DNA from: a virus
DNA: 37,325 nt
IMG/VR virus record: IMGVR_UViG_3300007522_000035
Location: 1 to 37,325 of that record
Reading direction: 5' to 3' (one strand)
The notes below the pieces were generated by a model. The model did no database searches and was not told the DNA's origin. It worked only from the letters and a program-made list of their open reading frames with translations. Below, in pieces: positions 1 through 7,227 of the stretch. Position numbers and translations under genes: made by a program. The stretch's first letter is position 1, and each line of letters starts with the position of its first letter.

Positions 1-73
1 AGATGGTCGATGAGGGTTTTGCAGTTTATGTGAGGTATTGACGATAATGGATGCAGGAACGGAACTATGACCC

Positions 74-364
74 ATGCCAGAGACGAACAGCAAAACAGAG
101 GACTTGCCAATGAATGTTTTGGGAAGCCTGCTGAAAATACTCAATTCGCCTTCGGGAACTCAGACGTTTCAATTGGTCTCAGTACTCATCATTTGGGTTG
201 TGATGATGCAGCCTATGTTAAAGGACAAGGACTCGCGGTCAGAATCGCGAGAGAAATCGCATCAGGACTTGCTCGATTCGCTGAGAGAGTCTCGGGAACT
301 GGCGGATCACCTGAAACTGTCAACAACTCTGCTGGACAAGTTGATATCGGAGAAGTTGAAATGA
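74..364 (+). CDS. Small membrane-anchored coiled-coil protein (holin-like or accessory)
   Basis: A 96-aa protein with one hydrophobic segment at about residues 33-48 (QLVSVLIIWVVMMQPML), followed by a charged, heptad-like helix rich in Leu, Glu and Lys to the C-terminus. I recognise no family. Its stop overlaps the start of the next gene as ATGA, and that gene also encodes a single-pass membrane protein, so the two may work together at the inner membrane. A holin or spanin-type role is possible but unproven, since no endolysin is visible nearby. A longer frame starting at 67 overlaps it, but its N-terminal part does not look like protein. Confidence 0.65.
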   Translation: MPETNSKTEDLPMNVLGSLLKILNSPSGTQTFQLVSVLIIWVVMMQPMLKDKDSRSESREKSHQDLLDSLRESRELADHLKLSTTLLDKLISEKLK

Positions 365-699
365 CGAGTCACATTTCAGCGGGGCCACAAGGTCGTTGGC
401 TGTTTACTTTTCTGATACTGACCAACTTTATCCAAGCCTCGATCATGGTCATTGTTTTCAAGGTGCCACCTTCGGCATTAATGCAGGAAGTTGAAACTGT
501 AAAAATAGCAGTCGATGAAATGCGTCGAACGATTGGTGAGCGTGGTTCGCTGATCCAGACGGTCAATGACATGAAATCTACCCTGAATAACCGGCCAGTG
601 GTGAGTCTTGAAAAAGACGAGTTTGACAAGTGGTGCGTGAAGGCGCGGGAACTGAACCCTGAGATTGTGCTACCGAAACTAGAGGATGTATTGAGGTAA
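361..699 (+). CDS. Small single-pass membrane protein with C-terminal helical domain
   Basis: A 112-aa protein. Residues about 11-31 form a hydrophobic segment (WLFTFLILTNFIQASIMVIVF), followed by a helical, charged region (VETVKIAVDEMRRTIGERG). The ATG at 361 overlaps the stop of the preceding membrane protein. The frame is open upstream to 67, but that extension overlaps the better-supported gene, so I use 361. Function unknown; the pairing of two anchored helical proteins recalls lysis or injection accessory proteins, which is inference only. Confidence 0.7.
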   Translation: MTSHISAGPQGRWLFTFLILTNFIQASIMVIVFKVPPSALMQEVETVKIAVDEMRRTIGERGSLIQTVNDMKSTLNNRPVVSLEKDEFDKWCVKARELNPEIVLPKLEDVLR

Positions 700-703
700 T
701 GAA

Positions 704-1258
704 ATGCTCGCAGACTTAATCAGAACACACGCGGCAACCGAATTGGCAGCACTCGATTGGGACGCTGTTGCTGCGATAATGAATCGCACGAATCTCCCCG
801 TTCGAAATCCGCACGCTTACACGATCGGTGAGTTGTCCGAAATCGTCGGTCTTGAAGGTGCGGCGGTGGTGGCTTACACGATCGACAAAGCGGGTGAAGA
901 GGATACGCCCATGGGCGGGCTGATGCGTTCGATCGGTAAAGCTGTTTCGACGGTGGGTGTAAGCCTACACACGGACGAACGTCAAGGCATGATCGACCAA
1001 CTCGCGGTCGGTGGTGGGTGGCCAGATGTTTTGCGTGATGCGATAAAATCCGCTGGCGTGACGTATGTGTCGCTGGCTGGTGAAGAAACTGTCACGGCGG
1101 AGCAATGCAAGACGGCAATCGAAGCCGATGACGCACTGACAAAACGCATCGACTGGACACGGCGATTTAACGCTGCAATGAATCAGATTGGAACCAGCGA
1201 ACAAGCCGCTGGCGTTGCTGCGTTGCGGAAGATTGCTGATGAGACGGAGGCGGTCTAA
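704..1258 (+). CDS. Hypothetical phage protein, 184 aa
   Basis: A soluble, alanine-rich, mostly helical 184-aa protein of no family I recognise. It starts 4 nt after the previous stop. Its TAA overlaps the ATG of the beta-helix tail protein (TAATG), so the two are probably translationally coupled. The position directly before the spike/fibre gene suggests a structural or assembly role, but no motif supports a particular function. Confidence 0.7.
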   Translation: MLADLIRTHAATELAALDWDAVAAIMNRTNLPVRNPHAYTIGELSEIVGLEGAAVVAYTIDKAGEEDTPMGGLMRSIGKAVSTVGVSLHTDERQGMIDQLAVGGGWPDVLRDAIKSAGVTYVSLAGEETVTAEQCKTAIEADDALTKRIDWTRRFNAAMNQIGTSEQAAGVAALRKIADETEAV

Positions 1259-2658
1259 TGGCGTTTACCGAGTTTTGCTGTAGAGCAGGTGGCAACAACC
1301 TTAATGCGGGCACACTAAATGGTTCATCGGTAGAACCGTCTACATCCCCGGTTGCTACGTTTATCGGAGGTAGTTGGAACGGAACTAACATCTACACCGC
1401 TCCTATAGGAGCGGATCTAACGGAGGTTATCGTAGGTCGTGCCGCTTCATTGACACCAGATTCTGCGACCATTCCGACCGTAAACAATTACTCGGTGTTT
1501 AGAATCACGGCGGTCAATGCCGGTACGAGGGAAATTACAATAGCTAGTCCATTTGCAGCCATGACGTGGGGAACGATTCAGGGCGTTAGTGCAGGAGACA
1601 GAACACTGCGAATCGGTGGTGCGTGGAGCGGTCCTAGTGGATCATTGCCGTTCCCATTTATTGGTGCGACCGTACATGTGAATTTGTTGAACAACGCGAA
1701 TGTACGATTGAACCTAAAAAACGACAGCACGTACAATGTTACAGCACAACTTATCGGAAGTGATTTGAACGTAAGCGGCTATGGAACTAGCTATGGTGAC
1801 AGATCGCGTGCAATCATCGATGGGGGCATAACGGGAGCATCGTACACTCTGTTCACGACGAACTTCGGGGATGGTGTTGCGATAGTTTCTGATATTTGGT
1901 TCAGAAATAACGGGGCGACAGGAAGTGCGACAGGAGTCATTATATCGAGTTTTCAGGTATACGGCGCGGGGTCGAATTTAGTTGTGTCCGCCATGAAAGG
2001 TACTGGATTATTATCTGCTGGAACGCTGCACGAGTGCGAGGTGTTTTCCTGCGGTGCTGGTATAAGTGCGACTCTCTCAATCAATTGCATAGCACATGAT
2101 AATCTAGGCGTTGGGTTTGCTTCTGGAAGGTGTTTTCATTGTATCGCCGATTCAAATAGTGGCCACGGATTCAGACATACTGCAAACCGTTCAGCGGCTG
2201 TGTATGTGTCTTGCGATTCATACGGAAACACTGGAAGCGGGTTCCGTGCTGATGGAGGGAATGGTGGACTACAAATAATCCAAAACTGCAACTCGGTTCT
2301 GAACACACGATATGGGATCGAGTTAAACGGACCAAATGACGGAGCACCGATGGTAATTATTACAAACTGCGGCACGTTTAATAACTCACTCGGATCTATC
2401 GCAGAGGTCGGTGGTGCTTTTTCTGTCTACTTAAACACCGGCAATGTCGCATACGCTTCCAATCCATATGTCGATGCGGCTAACGGTAATTTTCAGTTAT
2501 CATTAGCATCCGCAAAGAACTCTGGGCGTGGTAGTTTTGTTCAGACGAGCCCTAGTTATTCGGGGTCTATTGGATACCCGGATATCGGAGCAGTCGCGGC
2601 AACAGGCGGCGGCGGTCGTCCATTCCACCCGCTCTCAACACCACAAGTGATAGGATAA
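1258..2658 (+). CDS. Tail spike or fibre protein with parallel beta-helix repeats
   Basis: A 466-aa, Gly/Asn/Ser-rich protein with many short beta-strand repeats. Residues about 180-400 have the pattern of a right-handed parallel beta-helix (rungs such as CIAHDNLGVGF, CIADSNSGHGF and CDSYGNTGSGF), the pectate-lyase-like fold of many phage spikes. The C-terminus (IGYPDIGAVAATGGGG) is a low-complexity tail. This fold commonly binds or cleaves surface polysaccharide; no catalytic residues can be assigned by eye. It sits between small unknowns and another tail protein in an operon with near-zero spacing. Confidence 0.75.
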   Translation: MAFTEFCCRAGGNNLNAGTLNGSSVEPSTSPVATFIGGSWNGTNIYTAPIGADLTEVIVGRAASLTPDSATIPTVNNYSVFRITAVNAGTREITIASPFAAMTWGTIQGVSAGDRTLRIGGAWSGPSGSLPFPFIGATVHVNLLNNANVRLNLKNDSTYNVTAQLIGSDLNVSGYGTSYGDRSRAIIDGGITGASYTLFTTNFGDGVAIVSDIWFRNNGATGSATGVIISSFQVYGAGSNLVVSAMKGTGLLSAGTLHECEVFSCGAGISATLSINCIAHDNLGVGFASGRCFHCIADSNSGHGFRHTANRSAAVYVSCDSYGNTGSGFRADGGNGGLQIIQNCNSVLNTRYGIELNGPNDGAPMVIITNCGTFNNSLGSIAEVGGAFSVYLNTGNVAYASNPYVDAANGNFQLSLASAKNSGRGSFVQTSPSYSGSIGYPDIGAVAATGGGGRPFHPLSTPQVIG

Positions 2659-2662
2659 GACA

Positions 2663-3682
2663 ATGCGACCAACAACCTTTCACGTCGGTGGCGTCGTCTA
2701 CTGGGTTATGCGGGTCCGAAACCCTGACACGATGACGCTCAAAGATGCTGATTCGTTACCAACTGTCGCAGTGCGTAAAAACGGAGCATCAACAGCCGAC
2801 AGCGTTACGATCACGAAGCGTGCGGCAACGACCGGGATCTATGATTGCTCCTACAATCCAGCGGGAGAGGTCGAGGGCGATAGCTACACGATTGAGGAAT
2901 CAGCGATTGTCACCGGCACAACGACGGCTCAAGCGACCTACACTCAGAGTTGGACATTGCGAACTTTGGCCGTTGAGCGTGGCACTGACGGTGCGAATAC
3001 CATCGCACCAGCAACACCCGCAAACGTCACCGCATCCACCAGCACTATTGCAGCACTTCTGCCAGTCGCATTGGTTGGTGGTCGGATTGATGCGAGTGTT
3101 GGTGCTGTTGCGGCCAATGCAATCAATGCGGCGTCGATTGCGGCCAATGCGATTGGTACAGCGACGTTCGCGGCTGGAACTACGATTCCGAGAGTGACGC
3201 TGGCTGACACAACGACGACGAACACGGACATGAGGGGGACTGACGGTGCGAATACGGTCGCACCAACGAATCTTTCAGCCCTTCAAGTGCGGACTGAACT
3301 GGCGACTGAATTGGCACGAATCGATGCGTCGGTATCGAGCCGATCGACTTACGCTGGCGGTGCTGTGGCGAGTGTCACGGCAGCAGTAGCACTGGACGCA
3401 GCAAGTGTGACGGCAGTGCAGAGCGGGTTGGCGACACCAGCAGACATCAACGCCCAGATGCTTGATGTGCTGTCAGTTGACACCTTCGCTGAGTTGTCGT
3501 CGCCACCAGCAGCCACGAGCAGCCTGAAAGATAAACTGACGTGGATGTTCATGTGGTTCCGCAATAAATCCACCGAGACAGCCACTGAACGCAAACTCTT
3601 CGCAGACGACACGACGACTGTCATCAGCACAGAGGCTGTCTCAGACAACGGGACGACGTTCACGAAAAACGAGGCATCGTAA
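2663..3682 (+). CDS. Tail/baseplate protein with BppU-like N-terminus and repetitive shaft
   Basis: A 339-aa protein. Residues 1-95 look like an Ig-like/BppU-type head (a beta-rich segment around LKDADSLPTVAVRKNG and TTGIYDCSYNP). After that come repeats typical of phage tail fibres: RGTDGANT occurs twice (about residues 107 and 192) and AANAI-type Ala/Asn repeats occupy about 145-165. The C-terminal part is predicted helical. The name rests on this composition and on its place after the beta-helix protein. It lies 4 nt downstream of that gene and overlaps the next start. Confidence 0.65.
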   Translation: MRPTTFHVGGVVYWVMRVRNPDTMTLKDADSLPTVAVRKNGASTADSVTITKRAATTGIYDCSYNPAGEVEGDSYTIEESAIVTGTTTAQATYTQSWTLRTLAVERGTDGANTIAPATPANVTASTSTIAALLPVALVGGRIDASVGAVAANAINAASIAANAIGTATFAAGTTIPRVTLADTTTTNTDMRGTDGANTVAPTNLSALQVRTELATELARIDASVSSRSTYAGGAVASVTAAVALDAASVTAVQSGLATPADINAQMLDVLSVDTFAELSSPPAATSSLKDKLTWMFMWFRNKSTETATERKLFADDTTTVISTEAVSDNGTTFTKNEAS

Positions 3683-3915
3683 TGGCTGTAGATACCAGAT
3701 CGAAAAGGTCAGCAGCGCTGCGATTCGGTAGCGTCGGCCGAGCAGGCACAAGACCACCAGACGGATCGATAAGTGCGTTCGATCGTGCTGCACTGCTTGG
3801 ATGTTATAGTTCAGCGGCGGCGGACTACGGAGATCCTGTTGACGGCTGGACGTACCTGAATCAGCCGAACACATGGACGTATTCATCATCACCACAGATA
3901 TTCGAGGTTCACTGA
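3682..3915 (+). CDS. Small structural-region protein, 77 aa
   Basis: A 77-aa protein beginning MAVDTRSKRSAALRFGSVGR. Similar basic starts followed by a short aromatic tail occur in small proteins encoded next to phage tail-fibre genes (recalled from family patterns, not searched). The start overlaps the previous stop (TAATG) and the stop overlaps the next start (TGATG), placing it firmly in the tail operon. Function unknown. Confidence 0.65.
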   Translation: MAVDTRSKRSAALRFGSVGRAGTRPPDGSISAFDRAALLGCYSSAAADYGDPVDGWTYLNQPNTWTYSSSPQIFEVH

Positions 3916-4271
3916 TGTCCGATTCATGTGTCACCGCACCGGAACTTCTGTGCAAGCACGTCCGCGCGACGAAGATATTCTACTTCGACTTGAACCAGAT
4001 GCCGACAGGTGTCAATGCGTCGAACCCGGTCGTCGAGGCGTCGGACTCCTACGTCACAGTGGGCACGCCCGAGATCATCGCGACGAACGTCACTGTGGAA
4101 CGACCTGAGCCGTGTCAGGATGTGACGCTGATCGCAGGCAGGGCGATAAAGTTCACTCTTTCCGGAGGCGTCTCGTCTGACGACGAGGCGAGCATCACTG
4201 CCGAATGGGATCAGAGTAACGGTGAGCATGGGACGGCGGAAGGCCGGCTGATAGTGAGCGGTGTCGCTTAG
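3915..4271 (+). CDS. Hypothetical tail-operon protein, 118 aa
   Basis: A 118-aa protein, beta-rich in its second half (TVERPEPCQDVTLIAGRAIKFTLSGG), possibly an Ig-like or beta-sandwich domain. The start is the ATG overlapping the previous stop (TGATG); the frame extends 14 codons further upstream, but that would overlap the previous gene. It is the last plus-strand gene of the left-end tail block and faces the minus-strand block across 18 nt, with no obvious terminator between them. Function unknown. Confidence 0.65.
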   Translation: MSDSCVTAPELLCKHVRATKIFYFDLNQMPTGVNASNPVVEASDSYVTVGTPEIIATNVTVERPEPCQDVTLIAGRAIKFTLSGGVSSDDEASITAEWDQSNGEHGTAEGRLIVSGVA

Positions 4272-4289
4272 TCATATGTACCGACTACG

Positions 4290-4706
4290 CTAATCCGTGT
4301 ATGCGATGTACCGAAAAGTCCCGCTACCAAACTTTTCAAATCGACCGCCGAACGTCCCGCGAACTTCTGCTTCGACTTCGTTTCGCGGCGTTCCGGTTGG
4401 GTAGACGCCTTCTTTTATCATCGAACTTGACGAGTGCTTCTTTGACCGATAATCAATCTTGGTGCTATCAAGCTGTCTCGGCTTCCATTCGACTACGCCG
4501 ATCCCACCGCCGCCATTGACGATGCGAGACTCCGGCTCTTGCTCATCAGACCATCCACACTTGGGGCACCTCAGCGGATTATTCACGCATTGACTACACG
4601 GCGGCGAAATGTGACAACTGCAGTTTTCTACTTCCGTAAAACTCAGCGACGCGCAGCATCCATCAATGCCGCACATGTCGCCTTCTTCTTTATATCCTGC
4701 ATACAT
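4290..4706 (-). CDS. Cysteine-rich, probably zinc-binding protein
   Basis: A 138-aa protein with a dense N-terminal cysteine/histidine cluster: CGIDGCC, then CSCHISPPCSQC, then CPKCGW (residues about 12-52), consistent with one or two zinc-binding knuckles. The rest is Gly-rich and basic. It is the last gene of the minus-strand block. The true start may be the ATG ten codons in (4676), which follows a GAAGG ribosome site; the outer ATG has AGGG nine bases upstream. Function unknown; a nucleic-acid or protein-binding role is plausible. Confidence 0.6.
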   Translation of the reverse strand: MYAGYKEEGDMCGIDGCCASLSFTEVENCSCHISPPCSQCVNNPLRCPKCGWSDEQEPESRIVNGGGGIGVVEWKPRQLDSTKIDYRSKKHSSSSMIKEGVYPTGTPRNEVEAEVRGTFGGRFEKFGSGTFRYIAYTD

Positions 4707-4801
4707 TTGATAATACCCTATTTCTCACACTGATCCCTGAGTCGTATCCGCTCGGCAACGTCTCTCGATTCAGTTGGGCGGTTACTCGCAGCCCCAGTCA
4801 A

Positions 4802-5524
4802 TCAGATCACATGTACGATCTCCATGTTTACTGAACACTGTTTCAGAACAGATTCGACAGCAAAACAATCAAGTTCATGATCGTCTTCTGTTCGCACATT
4901 TGTTTCCATGTCGATCCAGATTTTTCCGGATGCGACACTGCTGATCCTGGCGATTTGAGCCAGCACGTTGTCTGGGCCAAGACCGCCAGCATATCCACTG
5001 TAAATTCCATCCACCTGCTGTGGCCATAACGCAGGCAAAACGCCAGTGCCTCCAGACAAGTCGTACAAAGGAACAGCGTCGAGCCTGGCGTTACGCGCGT
5101 TCAATAACAGATCGTCATTTACGCCATCCACCTGAAATATCAACTGCCAACCGCCATCACGAGCCGCTCGCTTTGCAGACTGAATGAACTTGTCCCCGAG
5201 TTTGTAAGCACCCGCGTGGAAGTTCAACTGGACTCTTTGTGCATTACTTGCCGCAGTGCCGATTTCCGTAATGAATTCTGACCAGTCGCCGCTGAGGATT
5301 TGACGCACCCATTTACCACAAACGTGTATCGCAGTTTTCATTTCACTTTGATGTTCGACAAGTCGGCCGATCCATTCGAGAGAAGGAAACCTGTTGACAC
5401 CCATCGATCTTTTCGAGACGAGGATTCCCCATTCAACGAACGGATATTGCTCACTGATTTCACGCATCCACTGAATGTCAGTTGTGTCGTCTGCACCTGT
5501 AATCGTCACTTTTTCGATTTGCAT
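4802..5524 (-). CDS. TrpF-like (phosphoribosylanthranilate isomerase-like) TIM-barrel protein
   Basis: A 240-aa protein with the features of a small TIM barrel. Near the C-terminus, YDLSGGTG and YSGYAGGLGPDNV resemble the phosphate-binding Asp-GGTG and GGLNPENV loops of phosphoribosylanthranilate isomerase (TrpF). The N-terminal catalytic Cys-Gly of TrpF is replaced (ITGADD), so the classical isomerase reaction is doubtful. It may bind a ribose-phosphate or related nucleotide. AAGGAC lies seven bases before the ATG. A terminator sits just upstream, so expression depends on readthrough or an unseen promoter. Confidence 0.6.
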   Translation of the reverse strand: MQIEKVTITGADDTTDIQWMREISEQYPFVEWGILVSKRSMGVNRFPSLEWIGRLVEHQSEMKTAIHVCGKWVRQILSGDWSEFITEIGTAASNAQRVQLNFHAGAYKLGDKFIQSAKRAARDGGWQLIFQVDGVNDDLLLNARNARLDAVPLYDLSGGTGVLPALWPQQVDGIYSGYAGGLGPDNVLAQIARISSVASGKIWIDMETNVRTEDDHELDCFAVESVLKQCSVNMEIVHVI

Positions 5525-5547
5525 TTTCGTTCGTCCTTAGTTCGCAT

Positions 5548-5575
5548 AAAAAAGCGGGGCACTTGCGCACCCCGC
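5548..5575 (-). terminator. Rho-independent terminator after the 5617-6465 gene
   Basis: On the minus strand a GCGGGG/CCCCGC stem (6 bp, extendable by the TGC/GCA inner bases) is followed directly by six T residues. It lies 42 nt after the stop of the 282-aa gene and 24 nt before the start of the TrpF-like gene, so it probably ends the strong upstream transcript and lowers expression of the last two genes. Confidence 0.85.
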
Positions 5576-5616
5576 TCACCAACCATCCTTGGCCGGACGG
5601 TCATCCCTTACCGGGT

Positions 5617-6465
5617 CTAATCCTGATCCGCCGTGACCATGTTCAACTTACCGGCTTCATGCGCCGCTTTGATCAAATCCGTGTACCGAGCCTTCAGCAT
5701 GTCTCCAGCTTCAGGGGACAACACTTCCGTTCTCTGCAGCGTTGCCACAGAGTATGGATTCGTTCCTTCGATCTTCTTCAGGCCGATCTTCGTCATGAAT
5801 CGGTAGTACGGAAGATCCGCGTTCTGCATCATGAATGTTCGTACCGGCTTAATGCTCGTTGGACCCAGTTCAATCCGCAGCGGAAGCGCAGAATTTTTCT
5901 GCAGAACGAACAAGACCTGCTTGTCCTTGGCTCGTTTGCCTTTCGACGCGACACCCTTCGCGTCCACCTTCGTTGAGCTTCCGTACTCGCAGTACGGCAG
6001 CTTGTTCGGTCCATCCCACCAGAACAATCGCGGCAAAGACTCAGCGGAAGTCTTCGCGTACTTAGGATCTGTGCGGATCTCTTCCTCCGTGAGTTCGTGG
6101 TCGATCAGAACGAGCTGCATGTCTTCCGGCACATCATCGAACGGGATGCGCAGTATTCCGACCTTCATGTCGTCGCTCGTTAAGACGGGGATGTCGTCCG
6201 ACATATTCTCAGAAGGCCACAGGATGCCTTTGAGGCACTTGAAGACAATCACGCCTTCGATGAACGCCTCAGCTTTGATCCCGGAAGGACCAGCCACCTC
6301 CCAGTACGACCCGCCACCAGACGGCGTCTTCACCTGAATCAGATCCTGCTCGGAGAATCCTCCTCCGTCCATATTCTCAGCCAGCGCCTCGGCCGCGTAT
6401 GAGCCTTCCTGAAGTACCAGGAAGTCATTTCGCTCAACCACTGTCAACGATAAGTTCTCTGCCAT
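5617..6465 (-). CDS. Acidic 282-aa phage protein, possibly ssDNA-binding
   Basis: A soluble acidic protein with an early Gly/Ser segment (IQVKTPSGGGSYWEV, about residues 42-56), a probable beta-rich core and a helical C-terminus. I recall proteins with this Lys-Thr-Pro-Ser-Gly-Gly-Gly motif from phage replication regions, where some are tentatively called single-stranded DNA-binding proteins; that is a family impression, not a demonstrated match. It has its own terminator downstream and a structured 5' leader, which fits a strongly and separately expressed product. It could instead be another early protein. Confidence 0.5.
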   Translation of the reverse strand: MAENLSLTVVERNDFLVLQEGSYAAEALAENMDGGGFSEQDLIQVKTPSGGGSYWEVAGPSGIKAEAFIEGVIVFKCLKGILWPSENMSDDIPVLTSDDMKVGILRIPFDDVPEDMQLVLIDHELTEEEIRTDPKYAKTSAESLPRLFWWDGPNKLPYCEYGSSTKVDAKGVASKGKRAKDKQVLFVLQKNSALPLRIELGPTSIKPVRTFMMQNADLPYYRFMTKIGLKKIEGTNPYSVATLQRTEVLSPEAGDMLKARYTDLIKAAHEAGKLNMVTADQD

Positions 6466-6497
6466 TCTGTAACCTTTGAAAAAATGAAACTTTGTTT

Positions 6498-6519
6498 TAC
6501 CGTTCGAAGATGAACGGTA
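6498..6519 (-). other. Leader hairpin before the 282-aa gene
   Basis: A perfect 8-bp stem (TACCGTTC/GAACGGTA) with a 6-nt loop lies between the 3' end of a tRNA-like element and the 5617-6465 gene, about 33 nt upstream of that gene's ATG. No T-run follows on the minus strand, so it is more likely an mRNA 5'-stabilising or processing hairpin than a terminator. Confidence 0.6.
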
Positions 6520-6521
6520 TT

Positions 6522-6575
6522 TGACGATGCCCAGAGTCGAACTGGCCTGCAGGTTTGCCCACGCAAATCATCGTC
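6522..6575 (-). ncRNA. tRNA-like element lacking one arm (54 nt)
   Basis: On the minus strand a 7-bp acceptor-type stem (GACGATG/CATCGTC) encloses one stem-loop (TTTGC, loop GTGG, GCAAA) and a T-arm with loop TTCGACT and a 4-bp stem plus one G-G mismatch. The 3' side of the T-stem abuts the acceptor exactly as in tRNA, and the next base is A, as for a discriminator. Only 22 nt separate acceptor and T-arm, so the anticodon arm (or D-arm) is missing. It is therefore a decayed tRNA or a tRNA-mimicking processing signal ahead of the downstream mRNA. Confidence 0.5.
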
Positions 6576-6579
6576 ATTC

Positions 6580-6773
6580 TAGTCTTTCCCAGTGTCAGTG
6601 CCTCTAATTTTCTGCACCCGTCACAACAGTTAAGGATTGCTGCTCCAGTTTTTCAAGTCGGTTTTCTCTCCGACGCATGTCAGAATTCGCGTCATGCTTT
6701 ACTCCGCTTTAACCCAAGTCACAGGGGCCGATCATCACCCGGATAAACGGGATCGAAGCTCGGCACGCTTCAG
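6580..6773. other. Non-coding stretch with weak hairpins
   Basis: No convincing protein gene on either strand. Several small inverted repeats occur, for example GTCGG/CCGAC around 6659-6682 and CCCG/CGGG around 6738-6751, the latter near a TTCGATC T-loop-like heptamer on the minus strand. It may hold further decayed tRNA-like sequences, but I cannot fold any into a full cloverleaf. Confidence 0.35.
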
Positions 6774-6879
6774 CAGGGTGTGTCCGATTCGAACGTCTCC
6801 CAGTGGTTTGGATATTCCTCGCGGAATTATCTGGTGTCCAGCCAGATCCACTGCACAACTCCAAGTTGCCACACACCCT
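6774..6879 (-). ncRNA. Structured RNA with tRNA-Ser-like features
   Basis: The ends pair over 9 bp on the minus strand (AGGGTGTGT with ACACACCCT). Inside are, in order: a D-arm-like hairpin (GCAAC, TTGGA, GTTGT); a 6-bp stem (CAGTGG/CCACTG) enclosing two hairpins, ATCTGG with 7-nt loop CTGGACA and ATTCC with loop GCGA; then a TTCGAAT T-loop-like segment with a poor stem. The CTGGACA loop would give anticodon GGA (Ser) and the GCGA hairpin would act as the long variable arm. At about 105 nt with an extra stem it does not fit a normal tRNA. Confidence 0.45.
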
Positions 6880-6900
6880 AAAATCGCCGGTCTATTCCCG

Positions 6901-7048
6901 ACTAAAACTTTCCGGAGCCTACTCCACAAAAATCACCCAGGCGTATCGGATATCATCCCTCTAACGACCCCGGTTCACTTTTTGCTACGCACTGCCTTTT
7001 TCCAACTTGATAAGAATCGGTCAGCAGTAGACTCCGGAAAGTTTTAGT
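6901..7048. repeat. 23-bp inverted repeat bounding a 148-bp segment
   Basis: The 23 bases at 6901-6923 and 7026-7048 are inverse complements with a single mismatch (core CTCCGGAAAGTTTTAGT). The 102 bp between them contain no gene I can support. The arrangement could be a small mobile unit with terminal inverted repeats, the ends of a duplicated tRNA-flanking sequence, or a long hairpin affecting transcription through the tRNA cluster. No target-site duplication is obvious. Confidence 0.75.
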
Positions 7049-7065
7049 AAAACTAAAAACAACAG

Positions 7066-7137
7066 TGGATCGGACAGGAATTGAACCTGCGTCCCCCAGG
7101 TACCACCCGGCGCTCTTCCAGACTGAGCTACCGACCC
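7066..7137 (-). tRNA. tRNA, probable Thr (anticodon GGU), atypical anticodon stem
   Basis: Good acceptor stem (GGGTCGG/CCGATCC, 7 bp with one G-U), TA at positions 8-9, D-stem GCTC/GAGC, and T-arm GCAGG/CCTGT with loop TTCAATT, discriminator A. The region between D- and T-arms is 2 nt shorter than standard. The best fold has a 4-bp anticodon stem (CCGG/CTGG) and 7-nt loop GTGGTAC, which places U33, anticodon GGU and A37 correctly. No CCA is encoded. A 5-bp stem with a 5-nt loop is the alternative, which would be non-functional. Confidence 0.7.
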
Positions 7138-7168
7138 ATTCATAAAAATAAAACCACAGACGATCAGT

Positions 7169-7200
7169 GGACACCCGCCGCTACGAACGGCGTGGTGTCC
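7169..7200 (-). ncRNA. Strong hairpin: 7-bp stem plus 5-bp/7-nt anticodon-like arm
   Basis: GGACACC pairs with GGTGTCC (7 bp). Inside, separated by one bulged A, CGCCG pairs with CGGCG around the loop TTCGTAG. A 7-bp outer stem and a 5-bp stem with a 7-nt loop having U33 and A37 is what remains of a tRNA if D- and T-arms are removed; the loop would read anticodon CGU (Thr). No T-run follows, so it is not a standard terminator. It may be only a stable processing hairpin between the two tRNAs. Confidence 0.55.
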
Positions 7201-7227
7201 TAGCTCTGCCTTGAGGAACAGAACTAT

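Noticed and set aside
67-360. Upstream extension of the 361-699 frame to an ATG at 67
   Set aside because: It overlaps the 74-364 gene in another frame, and its translation lacks the clear membrane and coiled-coil pattern seen in that gene. The ATGA overlap at 361 is the typical coupling in this genome.
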